Assembly (NCBI GenBank): GCA_947653315.1
Contig: CANTGP010000121.1
Coordinates: forward strand, 1 to 8,277
Length of the DNA stretch: 8,277 nt
From: an uncultured Lachnospiraceae bacterium
GTDB taxonomy: Bacteria > Bacillota > Clostridia > Lachnospirales > Lachnospiraceae
Direction of reading: 5' to 3'
In this document: in pieces, positions 1-6,201 of the stretch
Layout: every line of letters starts with the position of its first letter
Position numbering within the stretch: position 1 is the stretch's first letter
Program-made: the position numbers and the translations under genes
Notes under the pieces: generated by a model
Seen by the model: the letters and a program-made list of their open reading frames with translations, nothing else
The model's database searches: none
Told to the model about the DNA's origin: nothing

Positions 1-1337
1 CGGCAAATACGTCCGGGGAACCGGTACGGGACGCAGAGCCGGAGAAAGCGCCGGATGAAGTTTCTTCGGGGGATGCAGCCGGCATTACGGGAGCGGACAC
101 GGCTTCCGGTAAGGAGATTACGGTTTGGGTGGAGAAGATTTTCAGCGACGATGCAAACGCGGCGGTGGAAGCCAGGCTGAAACAGTATGGCACGGAAAAG
201 GGAGTGACGGTCCATGTGGAATTAATCGGGGCAACGGACATTATGACAAAACTCAACGCAACCATCGAAGCCGGAAGGAACGTGCCGGATATTATTTCAT
301 CCAGTACCACGAAGGTATTGAACTATTACCCGAATATTCCCTGTCTGGATGTTTCGGATTTGGTGGCGGAAATCAACGGGGCGCGTCCCTATCTGCCGTC
401 CGCGTTGGAAGGAACGCAGATTGGGGGAATCCATTATTATGTGCCTTATTACAGTTCTTCCTGCATGATGTTTGTGCGGAAAGACAAAATGGCAGAGGCG
501 GGAATTACGGAAATGCCATCCACATGGGAAGAAGTCTTTGCGGCGGCGGAAGCCGTCAGCGATCCGGCAAACGATTTCTACGGATTGGGCATGGGCTGCG
601 GGGAAAATGACGACGACGATGAAAATACCCTCCGCCAGTATTGCTGGAACGAAGGCGGATACCTGCTGGATGCGGGCGGAAACATAACGGTTGACAATGA
701 AGTGGTGAAAAAATGCGTATCCAGATGGGCGGGGCTGTATGCCGCAGGGGTGATCCCTCCCGATGCGGTTACCTGGGATGCGGGCGGCAATAACAGTTCC
801 TATTTGGCGGGGCGCACCGGTATTGTGTTCAATGCGCCTACTTTGTATAACGCCATGAAAAACGACAGCCAGTATGCGGAACTTTTGGAAAACACGGTGT
901 TACTTGCCCCTCCGGCGGGTGCGGATAACAATGTGTACATGAGTTATCCGGTCGGTTACAGCATCATGAATACGTGTAAGGATGTGGAACTGGCTTCCGA
1001 CCTCATCCGGTATCTTGTGGAAAAAGAATGGTATGACGGTTTTTTGGCGGGTATTGCGCCGATTTATGCGCCCATGTTCCAGGATGCGGAAGACAATCCG
1101 GTATGGACGGGGGATGCCGTGAATGCCGAAGTGCTGAAATATGTGCGGAGCGCAACCGGTTATTACGGATATCCCGTGGAAACCATTGGCGGGCGCGCGG
1201 CTGCGGCAAGGCATTATTTCACATTCCCGGTCGGGAAGATGTTCCATCAGGTTGCCGCAGGTGCGTCCTCTGCCGAAGATGCCGTGAAAAAAGTGGCGGG
1301 TGATTTGGACGATTTTAAGGATCAGGTTGGCGAATAA
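1..1337 (+). CDS. ABC transporter sugar-binding lipoprotein (family 1 extracellular solute-binding protein), 5'-partial
   Basis: This is the extracellular solute-binding component of an ABC importer, expected to be lipid-anchored outside the membrane and to deliver a sugar or sugar acid to membrane permeases. The reading frame is open from base 3 to the TAA at 1335-1337 (444 visible residues), so the GTG at 129 is only an internal codon and the signal peptide plus lipobox Cys lie upstream of the window. The first ~38 visible residues are rich in Ala, Gly, Glu, Asp and Ser, like the flexible linker that follows the lipidated Cys. The mature fold then begins with KEITVWVEKIF and continues with a block containing the typical NVPDII. 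A later block (GYSIMNTCKDVELASDLIRY) matches the C-terminal lobe of the family. The dehydrogenase gene starts 18 bases after the stop, so the two are probably cotranscribed. No permease gene is visible; they are presumably upstream. Ligand is inferred only from the neighbours. Family assignment is firm, ligand unknown. Confidence 0.9.
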   Translation, partial: ANTSGEPVRDAEPEKAPDEVSSGDAAGITGADTASGKEITVWVEKIFSDDANAAVEARLKQYGTEKGVTVHVELIGATDIMTKLNATIEAGRNVPDIISSSTTKVLNYYPNIPCLDVSDLVAEINGARPYLPSALEGTQIGGIHYYVPYYSSSCMMFVRKDKMAEAGITEMPSTWEEVFAAAEAVSDPANDFYGLGMGCGENDDDDENTLRQYCWNEGGYLLDAGGNITVDNEVVKKCVSRWAGLYAAGVIPPDAVTWDAGGNNSSYLAGRTGIVFNAPTLYNAMKNDSQYAELLENTVLLAPPAGADNNVYMSYPVGYSIMNTCKDVELASDLIRYLVEKEWYDGFLAGIAPIYAPMFQDAEDNPVWTGDAVNAEVLKYVRSATGYYGYPVETIGGRAAAARHYFTFPVGKMFHQVAAGASSAEDAVKKVAGDLDDFKDQVGE

Positions 1338-1355
1338 GCGCGGAGGAAAAAGGTA

Positions 1356-2333
1356 ATGGGCGTAAAAGTATGGATGAATTTCGATTCCGGGAAGGTGGAC
1401 CTTTCCTATTTGATCCAAAGATTCCGGGAAGCGGGATATGAGGTGGATGCGGAAGCGGTTCCTGCGGGAAATGCGGAAGCGGTTTTGGAAAAAGCGCGGA
1501 AAGCGGATGTGGTGATTGCAGCCATGGAAGAATGGAATGAAGAAATGCTTTCCGCAGTGGCGGGGAAAGTGCGTCTGATCCAAAAGTACGGCACCGGGCT
1601 GGACAACATTGATTTGGAAGCGGCAGGCAGGCATGGCATTGCGGTCGCCAACATACCGGGCGCCAATGCGGCGGCGGTGGCGGAAGTGGCGCTGCTGCAC
1701 ATTTTGAATGCGGGAAGGAAGTTTGTACCCTGTGTGTCGGGGGTGAAAAACGGCAGGTGGGATTCTGCGGTAAGCGGTACGGAGCTGGACGGAAAGACCG
1801 TGGGACTGTTGGGATATGGCAGGATTGCCAGGAACCTTGCCAGGATGCTGGGCGGTTTCCGCGTGGAAATACTTGCTTATGATCCTTTTGTGCATAATAT
1901 CCCGGCAGGGGACGGCGTAACGCTGACACGGTCCGCGGAGGAATTGTTTCGGCGGAGTGATATTGTCAGCCTGCACATCCCCAGTACGGGAGAGACGAAA
2001 GGCAGTGTGGGAGGAAATCTCTTTTCCCTCATGAAAAAAGGAGCCTATTTGGTAAATACCTGCAGGGGGGATGTGGTCAATGAAGCGGATTTGGCAGAAG
2101 CGCTCCGGAGCGGACGGATTGCGGCAGCAGGTTTGGACGTATTGGCGGTGGAACCGCCTGACGGCAGCCATGCGCTTTTGGCAATGGATAACGTATTCAT
2201 TTCCTCCCACATGGGCGCGGAATCTTACGAGTCCGCTTACCGGTCCCAGGTTATCATGGGGGACAATGTGGAAAGGTTTTTGGGCGGGGAACTTGTCGCC
2301 AATATAAAAAACAAAGAATTTTTGGCAGGGTAA
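1356..2333 (+). CDS. D-isomer-specific 2-hydroxyacid dehydrogenase (NAD-dependent, PGDH-like)
   Basis: This is a cytosolic NAD(P)-dependent oxidoreductase that interconverts a D-2-hydroxyacid and a 2-keto acid. Its 325 residues are the usual length for a single-unit family member without an ACT domain. The start has GGAGG at 1342-1346. The N-terminal half of the catalytic domain includes KYGTGLDNID (77-86). The Rossmann motif is GLLGYGRIA (150-158), where the third glycine of GxGxxG is Ala158. AYDPF has an acidic residue (Asp176) at the end of the second strand, which favours NAD over NADP. The catalytic triad appears intact: Arg237 in NTCRGD, Glu266 in VEPP and His285 in SSHMGAE. The family usually has Ala where Cys236 stands. 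It lies between a sugar-binding protein and a pyruvate-dependent aldolase, so it may make or remove a 2-keto acid in the same pathway. Serine biosynthesis (3-phosphoglycerate) or hydroxypyruvate/glyoxylate reduction cannot be excluded. Family is sure, substrate is not. Confidence 0.9.
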   Translation: MGVKVWMNFDSGKVDLSYLIQRFREAGYEVDAEAVPAGNAEAVLEKARKADVVIAAMEEWNEEMLSAVAGKVRLIQKYGTGLDNIDLEAAGRHGIAVANIPGANAAAVAEVALLHILNAGRKFVPCVSGVKNGRWDSAVSGTELDGKTVGLLGYGRIARNLARMLGGFRVEILAYDPFVHNIPAGDGVTLTRSAEELFRRSDIVSLHIPSTGETKGSVGGNLFSLMKKGAYLVNTCRGDVVNEADLAEALRSGRIAAAGLDVLAVEPPDGSHALLAMDNVFISSHMGAESYESAYRSQVIMGDNVERFLGGELVANIKNKEFLAG

Positions 2334-2369
2334 GAAACAAAACAGGAGATTCACGCAGGAGGTATCATT

Positions 2370-3287
2370 ATGGACGTATCGAAGTTTCATGGTATTTTCC
2401 CCGCATTTTATGCGTGTTACGGGGAAGACGGGGAAATCAGCGCGGAAAGAACCCGTACATTTGCAGGGCATTTGCTCCGCAAGGGAGTGCAGGGTCTTTA
2501 TGTGGGCGGATCTTCCGGTGAGTGTATTTATCATAGTGTGGAGGAGCGGAAAAAGACGCTGGAGAATGTCATGGCGCAAGTAAAAGGGAAACTTCCGGTT
2601 ATTGCGCATGTGGCGTGCAACAATACAAGGGATTCGCAGGAATTGGCAGAGCACGCGGAACATTTGGGCGTGGATGCAATCGCGGCAATTCCCCCCATTT
2701 ATTTTCATTTGCCGGAACATGCGATTGCCCGGTATTGGAATGATATTTCGGATGCCGCACCGGCAACGCCGTTTCTTATTTATAACATTCCCCAGCTTGC
2801 AGGAACCGCGCTGACCATGCCTTTGTTCCAAACCATGCTGGAAAACCCCATGGTAATCGGTGTGAAGAATTCTTCCATGGCAATTTTGGATATTCAAATG
2901 TTTAAAGCTGCCGCAGGGGAAGGGCATGTGGTCATGAACGGACCGGACGAGCAGTTTACCGGCGGACGTATAACCGGCGCGGACGGCGGAATCGGAGGGA
3001 CATACGGCGTGATGCCCGAATTGTTCCTCCGGATGGAGGAATGGATGGAAAAGGGTGAAACAAAGCGGGCAAGGGATATCCAAAATGCGGTAAATGGTGT
3101 AATATATAAGATGTGTGAAGCACACGGCAATTTATATGCCGTAATCAAGGAAATTTTACGAATCAACGAAAAACTGGATATTGGTGCTGTGCGGAAACCG
3201 CTGCCGGCGCTGATACCGGAAGATGAACCCATAGTACGGGAAGCGGCACGGATGATTAGGGAGGCAGTTGCGGAATATTGCGGCTAA
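2370..3287 (+). CDS. N-acetylneuraminate lyase / dihydrodipicolinate synthase family aldolase
   Basis: This is a class I (Schiff-base) pyruvate-dependent aldolase of the DapA/NanA superfamily, a cytosolic TIM barrel that normally works as a tetramer. The 305 residues match the family. Visible motifs are GGSSGE (46-51), which binds the pyruvate carboxylate, Tyr138 in YNIPQLAG, and the Schiff-base Lys166 in GVKNSS. These positions are one residue from E. coli NanA Tyr137 and Lys165. PDEQF with Asp193-Glu194 resembles the DE pair that binds the sialic-acid glycerol tail, and YNIP also favours the lyase branch over true DapA. The residue matching Ser208 of characterised lyases appears to be Gly210 (GIGGTYG). 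The start is set by AGGAGGT at 2357-2363. It lies 36 bases after the dehydrogenase and upstream of a ROK kinase, which fits cleavage of a 2-keto-3-deoxy sugar acid to pyruvate plus an aldose that the kinase phosphorylates. Sialate lyase is likeliest; KDG-type aldolase is an alternative. Confidence 0.88.
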   Translation: MDVSKFHGIFPAFYACYGEDGEISAERTRTFAGHLLRKGVQGLYVGGSSGECIYHSVEERKKTLENVMAQVKGKLPVIAHVACNNTRDSQELAEHAEHLGVDAIAAIPPIYFHLPEHAIARYWNDISDAAPATPFLIYNIPQLAGTALTMPLFQTMLENPMVIGVKNSSMAILDIQMFKAAAGEGHVVMNGPDEQFTGGRITGADGGIGGTYGVMPELFLRMEEWMEKGETKRARDIQNAVNGVIYKMCEAHGNLYAVIKEILRINEKLDIGAVRKPLPALIPEDEPIVREAARMIREAVAEYCG

Positions 3288-3290
3288 ACC

Positions 3291-3346
3291 GCATGCGGCA
3301 GAGGGAACCGGGCGGCATGGGAAGTCCGGGTTCCCTCCGTGCATGC
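3291..3346 (+). other. Intercistronic hairpin between aldolase and kinase genes
   Basis: A 9-bp perfect stem (GAGGGAACC 3301-3309 with GGTTCCCTC 3329-3337, loop 3310-3328) is extended by a second 6-bp pairing (GCATGC 3291-3296 with GCATGC 3341-3346) across a small internal loop. It begins 3 bases after the aldolase stop codon. No U-run follows, so it is not a normal intrinsic terminator. An mRNA-stabilising, processing or attenuating role is inference. Confidence 0.6.
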
Positions 3347-3373
3347 TGACTGGAAGAAGGAGCGGCGGGTAAC

Positions 3374-4255
3374 ATGGGAACATATATCAGCGTTGATATC
3401 GGCGGAACCGAGATAAAGTACGGGCTGCTTTCGGAAGACGGCGTGTTTCTTTGGCATGACAGTACTCCCACGGAGGCGGCACGCGGCGGATTTTTCTTAA
3501 TGGAAAAGGTAGAGGAAATAATCGGGAGTCTTATGTGGTGCGGCATTGCGGGAATCTGTATTTCCACGGCGGGAATGGTGGACTCCGTGCAGGGGAAAAT
3601 CCTGTATGCCAACTCCAATATTCCGGGTTATGCAGGGATGGAAGTAAAAAAACGGCTGGAGGAAACCTTTCATATTCCCTGTGAAGTGGAAAATGATGTA
3701 TTTTGTGCGGGAATGGCGGAATACAAGTCAGGAGCGGCGGCGGGTAGCCGTCTTGCCTTATGCCTTACCGTGGGAACCGGAATCGGGGGATGTCTCCTGG
3801 CAGACGGAGCGGTGCTACGCGGGGCCGGTTATTCCGCGGGCTCCGTTGGGTATCTGCACATGCCGGACGGCAGGACATTTGAGGAAACCGCTTCCGTAAC
3901 CGCTTTGGTGCGCAAGGTGGCGGAACGGAAAAGGGAGGATGCCGCCCTGTGGAACGGCAGGAAAATATTTGACGGAATTGCCGGAAGGGACGGAATCTGT
4001 GTCGCGGCAGTGGATGAAATGGCGGATTTGTTAGGATTGGGCATTGCGGATATCTGTTACCTGTTTAACCCGGAAGCGGTGGTGCTGGGCGGGGGGATTA
4101 TGCGGCAGGAAAAATATCTGCTCCCAAGAATCCGTGCATCGCTTGACCGTTATTTGAATCCTGTTGTCGCTTCCCGGACCAAACTGCGGGCGGCGGTGCA
4201 CCGCAACGAAGCCGGAATGCTGGGGGCATTTTATCATTTTAAGGACAGACAATAA
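3374..4255 (+). CDS. ROK-family sugar kinase
   Basis: This is predicted to be a cytosolic ATP-dependent kinase that phosphorylates an aldose or N-acetyl-aminosugar, in this context the product of the upstream lyase (for example ManNAc to ManNAc-6-P). The 293 residues are typical. The N-terminal phosphate-binding motif is VDIGGTEIK (7-15), the catalytic Asp is Asp108 in EVEND, and the second nucleotide motif is TVGTGIGG (132-139). The C-terminal NPEAVVLGGGI (232-242) is also family-typical. Two features are odd. The canonical ExGH sugar-binding motif reads SVGY (157-160), so both Glu and His are replaced, and the CxCGxxGC zinc cluster that usually follows is absent. Many non-zinc ROK kinases lack the cluster, but loss of the Glu is less common and may change sugar preference. 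AAGGAG at 3357-3362 sets the start. It is separated from the lyase gene by an 86-base spacer carrying a hairpin, and is followed after 36 bases by the RpiR gene. Confidence 0.88.
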   Translation: MGTYISVDIGGTEIKYGLLSEDGVFLWHDSTPTEAARGGFFLMEKVEEIIGSLMWCGIAGICISTAGMVDSVQGKILYANSNIPGYAGMEVKKRLEETFHIPCEVENDVFCAGMAEYKSGAAAGSRLALCLTVGTGIGGCLLADGAVLRGAGYSAGSVGYLHMPDGRTFEETASVTALVRKVAERKREDAALWNGRKIFDGIAGRDGICVAAVDEMADLLGLGIADICYLFNPEAVVLGGGIMRQEKYLLPRIRASLDRYLNPVVASRTKLRAAVHRNEAGMLGAFYHFKDRQ

Positions 4256-4291
4256 CATATATAAGGAAGTTTCCGGGGAGGGACAGGAAAA

Positions 4292-5149
4292 ATGGCGGAA
4301 AATAACAGGTCGATTGTTCCGGTCATAGAAACAAAATATGACAATATGACACAGTCCGAGAAGATCATTGCGGATTTCTTCATGAAAAACAAGGAAGACG
4401 GCGATTTCACGATAAAAGAGCTTGCGAACCGGATATTCGTATCCGAGGCATCTATTTCCCGGTTTGCCAAAAAGTGTGGGTTTGACGGGTACCGGGAATT
4501 TCTCTACCGGTATAAAGAATCCCTCCGTGACGGTAGAGAGGATGTGGCATTGAGTACCAAAACGGTCATGGATACTTACCAGGATTTGTTGAATAGGACC
4601 TGCTGCCTGATGGATGAGGCGCAAATTGCCCGTATTGTCCGGTACATGGACGGCTGCAGGCGCGTCATTGCATGCGGAATCGGCAGTTCGGGTTTGGCGG
4701 TCAGTGAGATGGAGAGCCGGTTTATGCGCATCGGCGTGGATATTGATTCCCTGCAGGATGCGGACCACATGAAAATGCAGGCAATTTTCATGGATACGGA
4801 TAGTCTGGTTTTTGGTTTCAGCATCAGCGGGAAGACCGAACCGGTACTGTATCTGCTCCAGGAGGCGCATAACCGGGGAGCCAAAACCGTGTTTATCACT
4901 ACCCATGACAGGAGTTATTTCCGGGAGTTCTGCGATGAAGTCGTGCTGACGGCTTATTCCAAATACCTGGAGACGGGCAGTACGGTTTCCCCGCAGTTTC
5001 CGCTGCTCCTGATGATTGACGTCATCTATAACGAATATGTCAAACGGGACCGGAAACGGAAAATGGCGCTTCACGGCGATACACAGCGCGCATTGTATAC
5101 CGGTGTGGGATATGGCGGTGCAGAAGGCATCAAACAGCCTGACAGGTAA
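4292..5149 (+). CDS. RpiR/MurR-family transcriptional regulator (HTH + SIS domain)
   Basis: This DNA-binding regulator senses a phosphosugar. The 285 residues match the family. The N-terminal RpiR helix-turn-helix spans about residues 38-72, with the recognition region in LANRIFVSEASISRFAKKCG. The C-terminal SIS phosphosugar-binding domain runs from about 122 to 250, with the ligand loop GIGSSGLA (129-136) and the second Ser-rich loop SISGKTEP (177-184). GGGGAGGG at 4275-4282 precedes the ATG. As the last gene of the operon it is the likely local regulator. Known family precedents include MurR (MurNAc-6-P) and Vibrio NanR (ManNAc-6-P); by analogy the effector would be the product of the adjacent ROK kinase. 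Whether it represses or activates, and where it binds, cannot be told from this window because the operon promoter lies upstream. No terminator with a clear U-run follows. Confidence 0.92.
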   Translation: MAENNRSIVPVIETKYDNMTQSEKIIADFFMKNKEDGDFTIKELANRIFVSEASISRFAKKCGFDGYREFLYRYKESLRDGREDVALSTKTVMDTYQDLLNRTCCLMDEAQIARIVRYMDGCRRVIACGIGSSGLAVSEMESRFMRIGVDIDSLQDADHMKMQAIFMDTDSLVFGFSISGKTEPVLYLLQEAHNRGAKTVFITTHDRSYFREFCDEVVLTAYSKYLETGSTVSPQFPLLLMIDVIYNEYVKRDRKRKMALHGDTQRALYTGVGYGGAEGIKQPDR

Positions 5150-5158
5150 TGGTTTTTG

Positions 5159-5206
5159 GGTAAATTGTACAAACAATTCCGCTCCCGTATAGGTAAAATC
5201 GTACAA
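5159..5206 (+). promoter_or_regulatory. Repeated GGTAAA..GTACAAA elements and small inverted repeat (candidate operator)
   Basis: Two near-identical boxes are spaced 33 bases start to start, about three helical turns: GGTAAATTGTACAAA at 5159-5173 and GGTAAAATCGTACAAA at 5192-5207. The first also holds the palindrome TTGTACAA (5165-5172) and the inverted pair AATTGT/ACAATT (5163-5168 and 5173-5178). They lie just after the rpiR-type gene and before the CarD gene in a 179-base AT-rich gap. Phasing and symmetry suggest protein binding; the protein is unknown. A -10-like sequence (TATAAG, 5265-5270) lies further downstream but has no convincing -35 partner. Confidence 0.45.
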
Positions 5207-5328
5207 AAATAGGAAAAAATAAAAAAAGTATTAGCAAAAGCTGGTTTTTTGGGATAAACTATCTTATAAGGGAACTTGTTGGCAAATCACCCTGCCTATG
5301 GGTATCGGATGCGGAGAGAAGGGATGGT

Positions 5329-5841
5329 ATGTTTGGGATAGGCGATTTTATTGTGTATGGCAATACCGGCGTATGTGAAGTGAAGGATATTACGACAATC
5401 AGTATGAAGGACGTTCCGGAGGACAGGCTTTATTATCTGCTAAGTCCAATCCACCGTAAGGAAAGCAAAATATTTACGCCGGTAAACAGTGGAAAAACCG
5501 TGATGCGCGCGGTTATGACCAAAGAAGAAGCGGATGCATTGATTGAGGATATCCCGGGGATTGAAGAACTGTGGGTAAGTAATGATAAACTCAGGGAAGA
5601 AATGTATAAGGAAACGATGAAAAGCTGTGAATGCAGGGATTGGATTAAGATCATCAAGACGCTGTACCTGCGTAAGCAGGAGAGACTGGCGCAGGGGAAG
5701 AAGACTACCGCGATGGATGACAGGTACCTGCGTTTGGCAGAAGAAAACCTGTATTCGGAATTGTCGCTGGCGCTCGGGGTTCCAAAGGAGGAGATGGAGG
5801 CGTATATTACGAAGCGGATGGTGGCGATGAGTGCGGGATAG
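5329..5841 (+). CDS. CarD/CdnL-family RNA polymerase-binding transcriptional regulator
   Basis: This is a cytosolic transcription factor. Family members bind the RNA polymerase beta subunit through an N-terminal Tudor-like domain shared with Mfd and stabilise open complexes, often at rRNA and tRNA promoters. The 170 residues match the family. The RNAP-interacting domain occupies about residues 1-62 (GDFIVYGNTGVCEV near the start, YYLLSP 35-40, IFTPV 48-52). The helical C-terminal domain follows, with the characteristic segment around MDDRYLRLAEENLYSEL (129-145). The start at 5329 has a GGAGAGAAGGG stretch just upstream (about 5312-5322). The ATG at 5324 is in another frame and is rejected. 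It is monocistronic in this view, with 179 bases to the preceding operon and 204 bases to a tRNA-Gly gene. It is unlikely to belong to the sugar pathway. Family assignment is firm; target promoters are unknown. Confidence 0.92.
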   Translation: MFGIGDFIVYGNTGVCEVKDITTISMKDVPEDRLYYLLSPIHRKESKIFTPVNSGKTVMRAVMTKEEADALIEDIPGIEELWVSNDKLREEMYKETMKSCECRDWIKIIKTLYLRKQERLAQGKKTTAMDDRYLRLAEENLYSELSLALGVPKEEMEAYITKRMVAMSAG

Positions 5842-5974
5842 CTGTTTTTTTGGATGCCGGACGGGACTGGGCGGACGCAAAAACCAGGAACGGGATGCCC
5901 TGTCCCCCCGCCTGCGAACGGGACAGTCCGGACTGGGCTGTGATAAAAAGTATTGGGGGGATGTAAAAAAGTTC
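5842..5974 (+). other. GC-rich structured spacer after the CarD gene
   Basis: This spacer contains a 12-bp perfect palindrome CAGTCCGGACTG (5924-5935) and an overlapping alternative hairpin CTGTCCC (5900-5906) with GGGACAG (5920-5926). The two pairings are mutually exclusive. No strong U-run follows either stem, so a conventional terminator is not clear, although one of these stems may end CarD transcription. I see no convincing coding sequence here. Confidence 0.35.
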
Positions 5975-6003
5975 TTGCATTATGGGGGGATATGTGATAG
6001 TAT
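5975..6003 (+). promoter_or_regulatory. Sigma-70-type promoter for tRNA-Gly
   Basis: A -35 box TTGCAT (5975-5980) and a -10 box TAGTAT (5998-6003) are separated by exactly 17 bases. Transcription would start near 6010, about 36 bases before the mature tRNA 5' end, leaving a short leader for RNase P to remove. A G-rich motif occurs twice around it (TATTGGGGGGATGT at 5951-5964, and a similar TTATGGGGGGATATGT at 5980-5995). Confidence 0.6.
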
Positions 6004-6045
6004 TTTGACTGTTGGCAGTAACGGGTTTGTATATGGATGTGACAT

Positions 6046-6116
6046 GCGGGTGTAGTTCAATGGTAGAACACTAGCCTTCCAAGCTAGATACGTGGGTTCG
6101 ATTCCCATCACCCGCT
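6046..6116 (+). tRNA. tRNA-Gly (anticodon UCC)
   Basis: This is a complete 71-base cloverleaf. The acceptor arms GCGGGTG (6046-6052) and CACCCGC (6109-6115) pair fully. The D stem is GTTC/GAAC (6055-6058, 6066-6069). The anticodon stem is CTAGC/GCTAG (6071-6075, 6083-6087) around loop CTTCCAA, giving anticodon TCC (6078-6080), which reads GGA/GGG. The T arm is GTGGG-TTCGATT-CCCAT (6092-6108) with one G-U pair. The discriminator is T6116. CCA is not encoded and must be added after transcription. Its 3' end is the integration site of a mobile element, and the element restores the tRNA sequence so the gene remains functional. Confidence 0.97.
6097..6116 (+). repeat. Left attachment-site core (tRNA-Gly 3' end)
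   Basis: TTCGATTCCCATCACCCGCT is present here and again, identically, at 7759-7778. It covers the T-loop to the discriminator base of the tRNA, the classic crossover region of tRNA-targeting tyrosine integrases. Matching stops exactly at both edges (G6096 versus A7758; T6117 versus C7779). Confidence 0.85.
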
Positions 6117-6129
6117 TTTTTCTTTTGCA

Positions 6130-6166
6130 CGGGAAGCCGCATATTTAGCGGCTTCCCGCGTTTTTT
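6130..6166 (+). terminator. Intrinsic terminator downstream of tRNA-Gly (copy 1 of a duplicated block)
   Basis: A 10-bp perfect stem GGGAAGCCGC/GCGGCTTCCC (6131-6140, 6148-6157), extended by one C-G pair, with loop ATATTTA, is followed by GCG and six T. It ends the tRNA transcript on the plus strand; on the minus strand no T-run follows, so it does not terminate the integrase gene. The block 6130-6177 recurs at 7842-7889. Confidence 0.85.
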
Positions 6167-6181
6167 CCTCATCGAATCCGA

Positions 6182-6201
6182 TGGTACGTTCTGGTACGTT
6201 C
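6182..6201 (+). repeat. Tandem 10-bp repeat TGGTACGTTC x2 near the left att
   Basis: Two perfect back-to-back copies of TGGTACGTTC (6182-6191 and 6192-6201) end at the integrase stop codon. Short tandem repeats beside an att core are typical of arm-type integrase or excisionase sites. A related TTGGTACGATG lies at about 7691-7701, close to the right att. The role is inferred. Confidence 0.5.

Noticed and set aside
129..131. GTG as the true start of the binding-protein gene
   Set aside because: The frame is open upstream to the window edge with a lipoprotein-type linker and the conserved KEITVW strand; starting at 129 would cut the fold.
125..610. 161-codon plus-strand frame starting near the binding-protein gene
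   Set aside because: It overlaps the clear solute-binding protein in another frame and has Gly/Arg-rich shadow composition.
900..3125. 741-codon open frame on the minus strand
   Set aside because: It is antisense to the binding-protein, dehydrogenase and lyase genes, which have clear families and ribosome binding sites; its product is rich in His, Arg, Cys and Pro with no recognisable domain.
4031..5206. 391-codon open frame on the minus strand
   Set aside because: It is antisense to the ROK and RpiR genes, shows no family motifs, and has a composition typical of a codon shadow.
5831..6055. 74-codon plus-strand ORF after the CarD gene
   Set aside because: It overlaps the CarD stop region and runs across the tRNA promoter into the tRNA, with no ribosome binding site or family features.
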